A DNA stretch of 23,253 nt from NCBI GenBank assembly GCA_035575035.1, contig DATLYH010000190.1, forward strand, positions 1 to 23,253, written 5' to 3'. A model generated the notes under the pieces. That model did no database searches. It had not been told where the DNA came from and was given only the letters and a program-made list of their open reading frames with translations. Numbering within the stretch: the first letter of the stretch is position 1; each line of letters begins with the position of its first letter. This document shows, one piece after another, positions 1-8,239 of this stretch. Both the position numbers and the translations under genes were made by a program. The DNA comes from DATLYH01 sp035575035 (lineage in GTDB: Bacteria; Planctomycetota; Planctomycetia; Gemmatales; Gemmataceae).

Positions 1-363
1 GAAGGCGACCGGCTTGTTGCTGCAAACCGCCAGCCGCAGCCCGGCCCGGTGCAAGGCCGTCACCGCCTCGACCGCCCCCGGCAGCAGCCGCGTGCCGCTC
101 CGCATCACCGACGGGTGGTGTGCCTGATAGCGAGCCAGGTCCGCCTCCAGATCGGCGCTGCCGACAGTGTGCTCCAGCAAATAGGCCGGCCCCCGGCCGA
201 CGTACCGGCGGACCACGGACTCGTCCAGAGGGGGAAGGCCGTGCGCTGCCCGGACGTAGTTGACACTGGCCGTGATGCCGGCATAGGCATCGGCCAGCGT
301 GCCGTCGAAATCGAAGATCACCGCCCGCACGGGAGGCTTCGGGGCCGCAAAGAGAGCAGGCAT
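1..363 (-). CDS. HAD-superfamily hydrolase, phosphoglycolate phosphatase-like (partial, N-terminal 121 residues)
   Basis: The reading frame is open from an ATG at 363 to the window edge, so the C-terminal part is missing. HAD motif I is visible as DFDGTLAD at about residues 18-25, with Asp18 as expected nucleophile and Asp20 as general acid. HAD motif II is visible as CSNKP at about 114-118 (Ser115), at the very edge. The segment between them is helical and fits a C1 cap domain. The family hydrolyses small phosphate esters in the cytoplasm, typically phosphoglycolate, beta-phosphoglucose or similar; the substrate cannot be read from this fragment. The ribosome-binding site is weak (AAAGGG just upstream). 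A perfect -35-like TTGACA lies at 433-438 on the minus strand, but no convincing -10 follows it. Motifs III and IV lie outside the window. Confidence 0.85.
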   Translation of the reverse strand, partial: MPALFAAPKPPVRAVIFDFDGTLADAYAGITASVNYVRAAHGLPPLDESVVRRYVGRGPAYLLEHTVGSADLEADLARYQAHHPSVMRSGTRLLPGAVEAVTALHRAGLRLAVCSNKPVAF

Positions 364-438
364 AGCCCTTTTTCTACGACCCCATTCGGGAATCGCTCAG
401 GGGGCCGATGGCCGTCAGAGCTTCTAACTTCTTGTCAA

Positions 439-528
439 CCGGCCGGCTGACACCGGCCGCTCGCCCGCACCGGCCGGCTGACACCGGCCGCGCGCCCGCA
501 CCGGCCGGCTCACACCGGCCGCTCGCCC
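439..528. repeat. 31-bp tandem repeat, three copies, REP-like
   Basis: Units start at 439, 470 and 501; the third is cut at about 528. Each unit holds a GC-rich near-palindromic core (CCGGCCGGCTGACACCGGCC, one base changed in copy 3) followed by GCTCGCCCGCA. The array lies between the start of the HAD gene and the end of the EF-hand gene. A copy of the core in the opposite orientation occurs at 10532-10554, so this is a dispersed family and not only a local tandem. Confidence 0.8.
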
Positions 529-548
529 AACAGCTGCACCTTGTAGCG

Positions 549-1585
549 TCAGGGCTTTCCCCCCTTCTTTTTGGCCTCGGACGGCGTGCCGAAGATGTCC
601 TTGAACGAGTTCTTCGGGAACCCGCCCGGGTTGCCCGCTATACCGGCCGACGCAGGGCCGGCGCGGGACAGGCCATTGGATCGGCTCGCCGTCTGCTGGG
701 CCTGATAGTGCAGGACCTCCTCGACGGTGATAAAACCGTCGCCGTTGCGGTCGATGCTGCGGAAATCGTCGAGCGACCGGCTGCTGTGCTTCCACTCGTA
801 CAGGCCGACCTGGGCGTCGCCGTCCGTGTCGAGCTGGACGAACCAGGCGGGCAGCCCCGGCGGCAGTCGGCCGGCGCGGTAAACGGTCGGCCGGCGCTCC
901 TCCTGGTCAGGCAAGGTTGCGTTCGGGACGGTCGGGACAAGCCCCGGCTTCAGCAGGATCTGCCCGGACGCCACCTGTTCAGAGAGAGACCGCAAGCGGG
1001 CTTGATAGTAAGCCCCGTACTCGTCCAGGTCAATGAACCCATCACGGTTGGCGTCCCAGCGGCCGCGCTGGTTGAGCAGGGCGTCGGGCATCTCGTTGGG
1101 GGTGAGGAGGCCGTCGCCGTTGACATCCAGCTTGCGGAACAGGTTCCTCGTCTGATTGGCTTGGACATGGGGGGGCACCGTCCCTTCGGGGAGCCGCTCT
1201 GCCTTGGCGATCTCTCGGAAGATACGCTCCTCTTGCTCGGGCGACGGCCGCTGAGCAGCCCGGCGGATCTCCCGGAGGATGGCTTCCTCCTGCTCGGGGG
1301 GCAGCAGTAAAGCCGGCGGATCTCCTTGAAGATGTCGGCCTCCCGCGAGGCGGTCGGCTGCTGGTAATACTTGCGAAGCTCCTTGAGCATGTCCTGCGGC
1401 GCCTCGTACAGCGCCTTGTACGCCTCCTTGATCTGCTTGAGGATCTCCCTCTCTTCATCGGGCGGAGCCGGGGGGCCCTTCCCCTTGCCCTGCCCCCCGC
1501 CCGGCGGCTGGCCGACCCCCTCGGTCAGCCAGCCGAGTAAGAGGACGATCGCCGAGCTGAGCAGCACCACGAGATGGGCACGCAT
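549..1585 (-). pseudogene. Secreted four-EF-hand protein with helical repeats, frameshifted
   Basis: The 5' part starts at an ATG at 1585 with a signal peptide (MRAHLVVLLSSAIVLLLGW) and a Gly/Pro/Lys linker. About five 15-17-residue amphipathic repeats follow, of the form E-x-x-I-(L/F)-K-E-I-(R/K). The frame breaks near 1296-1301; the repeat series and all EF-hands continue in the -1 frame to a TGA at 549. Restoring one base gives about 345 aa. Four EF-hand loops are visible: DVNGDGLLTPNE, DANRDGFIDLDE, DTDGDAQVGLYE and DRNGDGFITVEE. The first, second and fourth are canonical calcium-binding loops. The expected role is calcium binding outside the cytoplasm; the partner is unknown. It follows the polyampholyte gene by 36 nt, so the two are probably co-transcribed. 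The break could be a real mutation, a homopolymer error or a -1 frameshift site. Confidence 0.75.
1296..1301 (-). other. C6 homopolymer at the frameshift point
   Basis: On the minus strand the run reads TGC CCC CCG in the first frame. One extra C would join the upstream helical repeats to the downstream ones without loss, giving a PPEQEEAILREI continuation. The heptamer C CCC CCG also has the X XXY YYZ form of a -1 slippery site. Confidence 0.6.
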
Positions 1586-1621
1586 GACGGCAACCTCCTG
1601 CTCTCTTGCTGCGGGAGCGCG

Positions 1622-2245
1622 CTAATCATCTTTCTTCTTGCCGCCCTTGTCGTCGCGTTTCCTCTTGCCGCCGTCGTCATCGTCATCGTCGCCCTTCTTG
1701 GTCTTGCCACCTTTTCTGTCGTCATCATCATCTTTTTTGCCCTTGCCCCCCTTCTGGTCGTTCTCGTCATCGTCCTTCTTGCTTTTGCCTGCCTTCTCGT
1801 CATCATCGTCGTCTTTCTTGCCGCTGCTTTTCTTCTCGTCGCCCTTGGCCTTGGTCTTGGCCAGTTCGGCGGCGAGCCTCCGGGCAAGGTCCGGCGGCAG
1901 TTTGTTCAAATCAACCTGCACGATGTTCGCCTTGCTGGCATCGCCGCCTTTCTTCTTCTCATCGTCTCCTTTCCGGGTGTCTTTTCTCTTGCCATCATCT
2001 TCCCGAGCCTCCTTTTTCTTGCCGTCCTCCCTGCCAGCGCTCCGGGATGATTCGAGCAGCTGCTTGACCAGGCCGGGCGGCGCTTTGCTCAGGTCGAGCT
2101 GGATGATGATCACATTCCTTTCCTCTTTACCTTTGCCGTCGTCCTTCCTGTCCTTGTCGTCAGCCCAACATGGACCGGCCAAGCTCAGGGCAGCCGCGAA
2201 CCCCGCCATGATGAGCAACCGTTGAAACCAGGTGGATACGTTCAT
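1622..2245 (-). CDS. Secreted Lys/Asp-rich polyampholyte protein with duplicated DL-K-PP-L motif
   Basis: The chosen ATG at 2245 gives a clear signal peptide (MNVSTWFQRLLIMAGFAAAL, cleavage likely near AGPCWA-D at residue 28); a longer upstream extension has no such signal. The mature protein (about 180 aa) is almost all Lys, Asp, Glu and Gly. A short hydrophobic motif appears twice: IIIQLDLSKAPPGLVKQL at about 47-64 and NIVQVDLNKLPPDLARRL at about 107-124. Residues 139-207 are four to five degenerate 13-17-residue units of KK-D(3-6)-x-KGGK. The function is not recognised; acidic Asp runs could bind divalent cations and the two motifs could be docking helices. It lies 158 nt downstream of the sigma factor and 36 nt upstream of the EF-hand gene, all on one strand. 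Low complexity makes homology searches unreliable. Confidence 0.75.
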   Translation of the reverse strand: MNVSTWFQRLLIMAGFAAALSLAGPCWADDKDRKDDGKGKEERNVIIIQLDLSKAPPGLVKQLLESSRSAGREDGKKKEAREDDGKRKDTRKGDDEKKKGGDASKANIVQVDLNKLPPDLARRLAAELAKTKAKGDEKKSSGKKDDDDDEKAGKSKKDDDENDQKGGKGKKDDDDDRKGGKTKKGDDDDDDGGKRKRDDKGGKKKDD

Positions 2246-2319
2246 GGGTTGGTCCCTTGCAAGCGCCAGCGCTGCTAAGTACCGCCGATGAGTCTGGCGC
2301 AAAACACCCATCAGCGGCC

Positions 2320-2338
2320 GACCGGCTCACTGCCGGTC
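2320..2338. other. Short stem-loop between sigma-factor gene and polyampholyte gene
   Basis: GACCGGC-TCACT-GCCGGTC forms a perfect 7-bp stem with a 5-nt loop. It lies 66 nt after the sigma-factor stop codon and 75 nt before the next start. No U-run follows, so it could be an attenuator, an RNA stability element or chance in GC-rich DNA. Confidence 0.3.
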
Positions 2339-2403
2339 CGGTTTGAAAGAACACCTACCGGATGGCGCTAGGCCGCAGGCGGCAGAGCGGCGGCGATGAA
2401 GCT

Positions 2404-3774
2404 TCAGTCGTCATCCGTTCTCTTGCGCTCGCCCTGCCGGTTTCGGGGAATGCTGTCCTTGTTCTGAGGAGTCTTTACCTCCTTGATGGCGACGACCTTT
2501 TTCTTGTCCTTGGACAGTTTCAAGGCGACCTCCATCCCCGCCTTCAGGTCGCCAAGCCTGCCCGCCCGGTCGGCGATCACCACCTCGACATTCCGGGCCA
2601 GGTCGAAAGTCTGGTCCACATTCTTCCCTTTCCGCTGGACTGTCAGGGTCACAGTATTCCTGGAAGGATCAACCCGCTTCACGACCCCCAGGTTCTTCAG
2701 GTCATCGTCGTCATCGTCATCCTTCGGGGGTTCGTGTTGCTTCTCTCCGCTGTCGCCCTCCTGGCTCTGCGGGGCATCGGCCTTGAGGTCGGTGGGGTGG
2801 TCGTCGGGGGTATCCGGCGGTCCTGTCGCGAGGTCAGCGAGCAGCGGCGCTGGGGTGGGGATTTTGTCCTGGATTGGTTCGGAGATTGTCTTTGCCGAAT
2901 GGACCGGTTCCACAGTCGGCATCTGACCGGCAATCGCCGCTGCGCCCGCGCCGAGGAGGCTTGCCGCCAGCAGCAGCGCGGTGGCGGTTTTGAGCTTGGC
3001 CACCAGCATGGCCCGCAGTACCCGCTCCGCCAAGGCGGCAACCGCGCCCACGGCTTTTCCCGCCGCAAACCGGGTGGCGGCCTTGACAGTGGCTTCCGCC
3101 AGCGCGGCTGGTACACACGCTGACGCCGCATTCGGGGAGAGCATCACCGCCAGCATCCCTCCCGAAAGCGCCAAGCCCGAGCGGCTCAACCGCCTGGCCA
3201 ACATCTTCCGCGCCGTCGCCAACCGACTCGAGAGCGTCCCCTCGGGCAGGCCGAGCTGCCGAGCCACCTCCTTGCGCGATCGCCCTTCCAGGTCGCAGAG
3301 CACGATCGGCAGACGGTACTTGTCGGGGAGTTGGTTCAGCGCCTGGTCGAGGAGCGGCTGCCAATCCTGCGAAGCGCCGTCCTCCGGCGCTTGGGGCCGG
3401 GGCATGTTCATCGCCTGCCTCTCCTTCGCGCGCCGTTTGGCAGCCGATGCCTTCGCTTCCAGGGCGGTGCGGTAGGCCACACCGTACAGCCAGTTGCCTA
3501 CCATCTCGCGCGGCACAATCGAAGCGGCCTTGCGGATCAGGACGAGGAAGGTGGCCTGGAAAGCATCCTCGGCGTCCTGCGCGTGCTGCAGCACTCGCCG
3601 GCACACTCCCAGGACCATAGGACCGTGCCGCCGCACCAGTGCCTCAAAGGCCGCCTCCTCGTGACAGCTGAGGAAGTACTCCAGCAGTTGGCCGTCCGTC
3701 ATCCCGCCGCCGTCGCGCAGCAGCGCGGCGCGGTGAAGATGCCGGAGGACCGTGCTGCCTGGGCCGGTCGCCAT
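2404..3774 (-). CDS. ECF-type RNA polymerase sigma factor with transmembrane segment and extracytoplasmic C-terminal domain
   Basis: The ATG at 3774 is preceded by GAGG at 8 nt and gives 456 aa; a TTG 24 nt upstream is less likely. Region 2 spans about 42-107 (EALVRRHGPMVLGVCRRVL, DAEDAFQATFLVL, NWLYGVAYRTA). Region 4 spans about 143-195 with the helix-turn-helix RSRKEVARQLGLPEGTLSSR. A hydrophobic segment at about 262-282 (KTATALLLAASLLGAGAAAI) is a likely membrane anchor. Then come a Pro/Asp-rich linker with seven consecutive Asp (352-358) and a small beta-rich domain (about 360-432: GVVKRVDPSRNTVTLTV, then LGDLKAGMEVALKLS), similar in pattern to DUF5666-like OB folds. Such anchored sigma factors are typical of planctomycetes and may sense envelope signals without a separate anti-sigma factor; that role is inferred. 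It heads a same-strand block with two secreted charged or calcium-binding proteins. Confidence 0.9.
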   Translation of the reverse strand: MATGPGSTVLRHLHRAALLRDGGGMTDGQLLEYFLSCHEEAAFEALVRRHGPMVLGVCRRVLQHAQDAEDAFQATFLVLIRKAASIVPREMVGNWLYGVAYRTALEAKASAAKRRAKERQAMNMPRPQAPEDGASQDWQPLLDQALNQLPDKYRLPIVLCDLEGRSRKEVARQLGLPEGTLSSRLATARKMLARRLSRSGLALSGGMLAVMLSPNAASACVPAALAEATVKAATRFAAGKAVGAVAALAERVLRAMLVAKLKTATALLLAASLLGAGAAAIAGQMPTVEPVHSAKTISEPIQDKIPTPAPLLADLATGPPDTPDDHPTDLKADAPQSQEGDSGEKQHEPPKDDDDDDDLKNLGVVKRVDPSRNTVTLTVQRKGKNVDQTFDLARNVEVVIADRAGRLGDLKAGMEVALKLSKDKKKVVAIKEVKTPQNKDSIPRNRQGERKRTDDD

Positions 3775-3872
3775 GATGCTCGCCTCATCGGCCGTCAACG
3801 GACCATCTTTCCTACAACATATTGGTCGGAACGAGGCCGGCGCGTCGATCTTTTTCCATTTTTTCGCCCCGG

Positions 3873-6122
3873 TCAGCCTCGGGGCTTCCCCAGATGCTTC
3901 TGGAAGTGGCCGGCGATGCGCGACCAGAGCCGCTGCGTCACTACCGGGTCGGGCACCATGTGGGTCAGGCCCGACAGCGGCAGCAGCTCGAATTCCTTGC
4001 CGGCCCGGAACAGCGCGTCGGCCAACTTCAGCGTGTGGCGGAAATAGACGTTGTCGTCGGCCGTGCCGTGCACCAGCAGCAGCGGCCGGCTCAGGCCGGC
4101 GGCGTAGGTCAGCAGCGACGCCTCTCGGTACGCCTCCCGGTCGGCATCGGGCAGGCCGAGGTAGCGCTCGGTGTAGTGGGTGTCGTAGTCCTCCCAGTCC
4201 ACCACCGGCGCCCCGGCCACCGCCGCCTTGAAGACATCCGGCCGCTTCAGCACCGCCAGCGCCGCCAGGTAGCCGCCGAATGACCAGCCGACCACGCCGA
4301 CGCGCTCCAGATCCATTTCAGGGAACTTCCGGCCCAGCGCCTGGAGCCCGGCGATTTGATCGTCGAGCGGCACGCTGCCGAACTTCTGGTACAGCGCCCG
4401 CTCCCAGTCACGCCCCCGGCCGGGCGTGCCGCGGTTGTCGATGGCCACCACAATGAAGCCCTGGTCGGCCAGCCACTGGTCCAGCAGCCAGTTCCGCATC
4501 GCCTTCACGACGTGGACGTGCCCCGGGCCGCCGTAAACGTCCACGATCACCGGGTAACGCTTCTTCGGGTCGAAATCGTGCGGCCGGACAACCGCCGTGT
4601 AAAAGCCGTCCCCCTCGCCCACCTCGTAGAACTCGACCTTCGGTGTGAACGGCGGGTTCTCGGCGACGGAGGGCAATTCGCCGACCAGGGTGCCGTCGGC
4701 CTGGTGGACGGTGGACCGCGGCATCAGGCTGGGCGTGGTCGTGGTCCGGACGTAAATCGAGTGGTCCTTGGCAAAGCTGGCCGAGTGCAGGCCCAACTCG
4801 GCGGCGAGCGGCACGGGCTTCCCTTCCGCCAGCGCCACCCGGTAGAGGTACGACTGGGTCGGGTCGGTGCCGGCCGCCACGATTACCTGGCCGGACTCCG
4901 GGTCCGCATCGACCAGCGCTTCGGGGCCGAGGTCGGCAGTGACCAGGTCACGCACCAGGTTGCCCTCCGGGTCGCGCAGCTGGAGCCGAGGGCGGCCGCC
5001 GGCCTCACTGAGCCACAGGAAGCCCTTGCCGCCGGCCAGCCAGCGCGGCACGCTCTGGTGCAGGTTGACCCAGGCCGGGTCCTTCTCGACCGCCAGCGGC
5101 GTGGTCTTGCCGGTCGCCGGGTCGGCCTTCAGCAGCACCAGTTCCTTCTGATCGCGCGTCTGCACCGTCAGGGTGAGCGGGCCATGCTTCTCCCAGCGGA
5201 CCTGCGTCAGGTACTCGTACTTCTTCGCGTCCCAGTCGATCCAGACCGTCTCGCCGCCCGTCACCGGGATGACGCCGAGGCGCACCTTGACGTTGGCCTT
5301 GCCGGGTCGGGGATAGAACGACGGGTGCGGCGGCTGCTCGGGACGGATGGGATCGGCGACGTACCAGACCTCGACGCCGGCAGCGTCGGCCTCCTCGTAA
5401 ACGAGGAACTTGCTGTCGGGCGACCACCAGTAGCCGCTGTGGCGGTGCATCTCCTCCTGGGCCACGAACTCGGCCAGACCGTGCGTCTTCGTCGCGCTGC
5501 CGCCGGTGGTCAGCCGCCGCTCTTGGTCCGCGGTCAGGTCATAGACGTACAAGTCGTAATCGCGTACATAGGCGACCCGTTTGCCGTCGGGGGAGAACTT
5601 GGGGTCAAGGAGGGTGCCAGCGCCGGTCTTCAGTTCGGTCACCTGGCCGGTGGCGCGCCGGACGACGTACAGCTTGCCGGAGAGACTCAGCAGGATCAGG
5701 GAGCCGTCGTCGGAGAGCTGGAAGTCGGTGAAGCCGCCGACGCTGACCCGCTGCCGTTCGCGGCGAGCTTTCTCCTCGGGCGAGAGTTTCTCTTCGGCGC
5801 CCTGGAGGAGCTGTTCGGGGGTCAGCAGCTGGCGTGTCTGGCCGGTGGTGGTGTCGAATTCATACAGCGAGAGCTTGGGCACGCGGGCTTGCGAGCGGAG
5901 GAAGAGCACGGCCTTGCCGTCGGGCGTGGGCTTAGCCCGAACCGGCCGGCCGAGCAGGAAGCCGCGGGTTTCGGCGTGGTCGCGCAGGTAGTTGATGTCC
6001 AACGGAATGTTCCTGGCAGGGCGAGGGGCCTGGCCGGGAGCCGTTCCCCAAGCGGCGGTCCCGAGGCACAGCGTCACGACAAGAAACCTGAAGACCATTC
6101 TTATTGACTCCGGCGTGCTCAT
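3873..6122 (-). CDS. Secreted S9B-family prolyl peptidase (dipeptidyl peptidase IV-like)
   Basis: The ATG at 6122 has GGGGAG 7 nt upstream and gives 749 aa; an ATG at 6098 with GGAG is a close alternative. A signal peptide follows (MVFRFLVVTLCLGTAAWGTA at about 9-28). Residues about 40-480 are the eight-bladed propeller, with the S9B signature QEEMHRHSGYWWSPD (paired Glu at about 223-224, which bind the substrate N-terminus in this family). The C-terminal alpha/beta-hydrolase domain carries the catalytic triad: Ser614 in GWSFGGY, Asp at 689/690 in HGTADDN and His721 in LTHMVPD. The family releases Xaa-Pro dipeptides from peptide N-termini; location should be periplasmic or outer envelope. Length is normal for the family and all key residues are present. 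It stands alone on its strand, 98 nt upstream of the sigma-factor start. Confidence 0.93.
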   Translation of the reverse strand: MSTPESIRMVFRFLVVTLCLGTAAWGTAPGQAPRPARNIPLDINYLRDHAETRGFLLGRPVRAKPTPDGKAVLFLRSQARVPKLSLYEFDTTTGQTRQLLTPEQLLQGAEEKLSPEEKARRERQRVSVGGFTDFQLSDDGSLILLSLSGKLYVVRRATGQVTELKTGAGTLLDPKFSPDGKRVAYVRDYDLYVYDLTADQERRLTTGGSATKTHGLAEFVAQEEMHRHSGYWWSPDSKFLVYEEADAAGVEVWYVADPIRPEQPPHPSFYPRPGKANVKVRLGVIPVTGGETVWIDWDAKKYEYLTQVRWEKHGPLTLTVQTRDQKELVLLKADPATGKTTPLAVEKDPAWVNLHQSVPRWLAGGKGFLWLSEAGGRPRLQLRDPEGNLVRDLVTADLGPEALVDADPESGQVIVAAGTDPTQSYLYRVALAEGKPVPLAAELGLHSASFAKDHSIYVRTTTTPSLMPRSTVHQADGTLVGELPSVAENPPFTPKVEFYEVGEGDGFYTAVVRPHDFDPKKRYPVIVDVYGGPGHVHVVKAMRNWLLDQWLADQGFIVVAIDNRGTPGRGRDWERALYQKFGSVPLDDQIAGLQALGRKFPEMDLERVGVVGWSFGGYLAALAVLKRPDVFKAAVAGAPVVDWEDYDTHYTERYLGLPDADREAYREASLLTYAAGLSRPLLLVHGTADDNVYFRHTLKLADALFRAGKEFELLPLSGLTHMVPDPVVTQRLWSRIAGHFQKHLGKPRG

Positions 6123-6202
6123 GATTGTACTCCCCGCGTCCAGGAAGTCGGTAATCGCGGACCCCGCGGCCGACTCCTCCTTCCGTTTTATACGGCGCAA
6201 GC

Positions 6203-6236
6203 AAACGGGCCCGCCGGCGCGCCGGCGGGCCCGTTT
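6203..6236 (-). terminator. Perfect 34-nt GC-rich palindrome, probable terminator of the HEAT-repeat gene
   Basis: AAACGGGCCCGCCGGCG is followed directly by its exact reverse complement, a 17-bp perfect stem beginning with AAA and ending with TTT. It starts 26 nt downstream of the HEAT-gene stop and lies 80 nt upstream of the S9B peptidase start. The ends fit an intrinsic terminator usable from either strand. Confidence 0.6.
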
Positions 6237-6262
6237 CTTTCATGCCTTCTCATCAGCCGCTT

Positions 6263-8239
6263 TCACGGGCCGCCCTTGCCGGCGGGGGCCGCGAGGATGT
6301 CAAGCAGGGCGGCACTAGCGACCCGGCTCACCTCCAGGTCGGCATCTTCAGCGGCCCGCTCCAGGGCAGCCCGGGCTCCGGCGGCGTCCGGGCCGAAGCG
6401 GTACAGCGTCAAGGCGGCTTCGCGGCGGACGCGCACATCAGGGTCAGACAGGACGGCGGCCAGAGCGGGCACGGCCGCCTTGCCGTCGGCAGGGCCGATG
6501 CCCTGGAGGGTCTGGATGGCGGCGATGCGGATCTCGGCATCATTGCGGCCTGCGATCGTCCGAGCCACAGCCGGCACTGCGCCCCGGGCGGCCGGCCCGT
6601 AGCGCTGCAGGGCCGTCGCCGCTGCCAGGCGGACGTCCAGGTCAACGTCGTACTCCAGCAGCCAGGCCAACCGCTCTACGGTGTTGGCGGTCTGCACCGG
6701 GCCCACCTTGCCGATCACCCGCGCCGCCGCCCGGCGGACGTTCGGGTTGGGGTGCGTCAGGGTCCGGTTCAGCGCGGGGACGGCTTCCCGCGCGTAGGAG
6801 CCACCTAGCGCTTCCACTGCCTCAATGGCCGCCAGGCGGACCGGCGTGTCTGCTTCGATTCCCTGGCGGAGGCGGTGGATCGCCGCCCGCAGCCCGTCCA
6901 GGAGCGGGTCGCCGCCGGGCAGCGGCTTGGCCTCCGAAGGCGGGGGGAGCTGCGCCGGCTGGACCCCATCCCCTGGGGCGGTCTGCGATCCCTTGCTGTC
7001 CCCACCGACCTCAGGAATGCTTTGCTGCCGCTGGATCAGCTTGTCATGGGCGAGGCCCATCTGTTCGAGCACGCCAAAGGCCAGACTGCGCTCGTGGTCA
7101 TCGCGGCGGGGGTCGGCGGCCACCTCGGCCAGGACCGGCACACTATCCCGCAGCGCCTCCATCAGCGGCATCAGGTCCTTGCGCTCCCGCTCGACCTCCT
7201 GGCGGTATTCCTCCATCGCCCGCGCCTCCACCGCGGTCGGCACCCGGCCGGCCGGCGGAAAGCGTTCCACATCCGAGGCGTTCACGGGAATGATGTTTTC
7301 GGTCAGGGCGGCCGCGGATTGCTGGATCGCCTCGATCGCCTGCCGGCTGACCACCCGGTCCAGATCGTCCACAAACCGAGCGGCGACTCGGACCACTTGG
7401 GTGCCAGCCTGGACGACATCTTGCGGCGAGACCTCGCTCCCCTGGGTGATGTTCCCGGCCCGCAGCTGATTCCGCACCCCCATCACGTTGGCCAAGGCAG
7501 CGGCGGCGCCCCGCCGGACGGCCAGTGTCTCTCCGGTGGCCGGGTCAAGCAATTTCGCCAGAGCAGGAACGACCTCGTCCGGAGCGCCGTTGATCTGGCC
7601 TAGTGCCTGGGCTGCGGCCAGCCGCACCGCCTCCAGGGCAGCGGCTCGGCCGTCATTCCTCATCTCGGTCAGGTCTTTCAACAGCGGGGCCAGCTCTTTG
7701 AGCCGGCGCCGCAGCCAGGCGCCGGAAGCGGCGGCCGCCCGAGCTTCGATGGCGGTCTTGCCCACCAAGTCGGCAGCCGCCCGGCAGGCGGCTGGGTTCT
7801 TGCTTGCCGCGATCTCGTGGAGCCCCTTCGTGAACCGCTCGAACAGCATATCCCGGACCTCGTCATCGACCCGGGCCAACTCCGGGTCCGGTCGGACCTG
7901 CTGAATCCCCTCCCGAGTGGCCCGCACCTCGACTTCCCACTCGATCAGCATCAGGGCTCGTGCCAGATCGCCTAGGCTGGTCAGCCGGTTCGCCTTCTCG
8001 GTCAGGTTTTTCTTGCGGAAGGCCTGGCGCGCCTTCTGGACCGCCTCACGGTTGAGAAAGTCGTAGGAGGAGCCCCGGTCGAGTTTGATCGCCTGGCGCA
8101 GCTCTTCCACCGGGTCGATAGGGGCCGCGGCCGTGCTCCGGTCGAGTCCCCCGGTCAGGCCGGCCAGAAGAAACCCCAGGCCCAGCATCCGGACCCAGCC
8201 GGGCCGACCGCTCGCTCGCAACTGCTGCTCGTGCCCCAT
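6263..8239 (-). CDS. Secreted HEAT-repeat protein
   Basis: The ATG at 8239 gives 658 aa with an Arg-containing N-terminus and a hydrophobic signal (MLGLGFLLAGLTGGL at about 18-32). The ribosome-binding site is poor. HEAT-like helical repeats occur in two blocks, about 195-260 (RAAALEAVRLAAAQALGQI, VRRGAAAALANVMG) and about 455-650 (VRLAAIEAVEALG, VRRAAARVIGKVG, VRLAAATALQRYG, IRIAAIQTLQGIG, VRREAALTLYRFG). A Pro/Gln/Gly linker lies near 415-445 between them. HEAT proteins are protein-binding scaffolds; no enzymatic motif is visible and no partner can be named. Exported HEAT proteins are common in planctomycetes. The strong palindrome just after the stop suggests a monocistronic transcript. 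Confidence 0.88.
   Translation of the reverse strand: MGHEQQLRASGRPGWVRMLGLGFLLAGLTGGLDRSTAAAPIDPVEELRQAIKLDRGSSYDFLNREAVQKARQAFRKKNLTEKANRLTSLGDLARALMLIEWEVEVRATREGIQQVRPDPELARVDDEVRDMLFERFTKGLHEIAASKNPAACRAAADLVGKTAIEARAAAASGAWLRRRLKELAPLLKDLTEMRNDGRAAALEAVRLAAAQALGQINGAPDEVVPALAKLLDPATGETLAVRRGAAAALANVMGVRNQLRAGNITQGSEVSPQDVVQAGTQVVRVAARFVDDLDRVVSRQAIEAIQQSAAALTENIIPVNASDVERFPPAGRVPTAVEARAMEEYRQEVERERKDLMPLMEALRDSVPVLAEVAADPRRDDHERSLAFGVLEQMGLAHDKLIQRQQSIPEVGGDSKGSQTAPGDGVQPAQLPPPSEAKPLPGGDPLLDGLRAAIHRLRQGIEADTPVRLAAIEAVEALGGSYAREAVPALNRTLTHPNPNVRRAAARVIGKVGPVQTANTVERLAWLLEYDVDLDVRLAAATALQRYGPAARGAVPAVARTIAGRNDAEIRIAAIQTLQGIGPADGKAAVPALAAVLSDPDVRVRREAALTLYRFGPDAAGARAALERAAEDADLEVSRVASAALLDILAAPAGKGGP

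Noticed and set aside
439..528. Possible CRISPR array
   Set aside because: The units abut directly with no variable spacers; this is a plain tandem repeat.
1574..2050. Strikingly hydrophobic plus-strand open frame that looks like a multi-helix membrane protein
   Set aside because: It is the exact antisense of the Lys/Asp codons of the polyampholyte gene, which read as Val/Ile/Leu/Phe on the other strand. It has no good ribosome-binding site, and the minus-strand gene has a clear signal peptide.
4356..6107. 583-aa plus-strand open frame
   Set aside because: Shadow of the S9B peptidase gene, which keeps a full catalytic triad on the minus strand. High GC produces long antisense frames.
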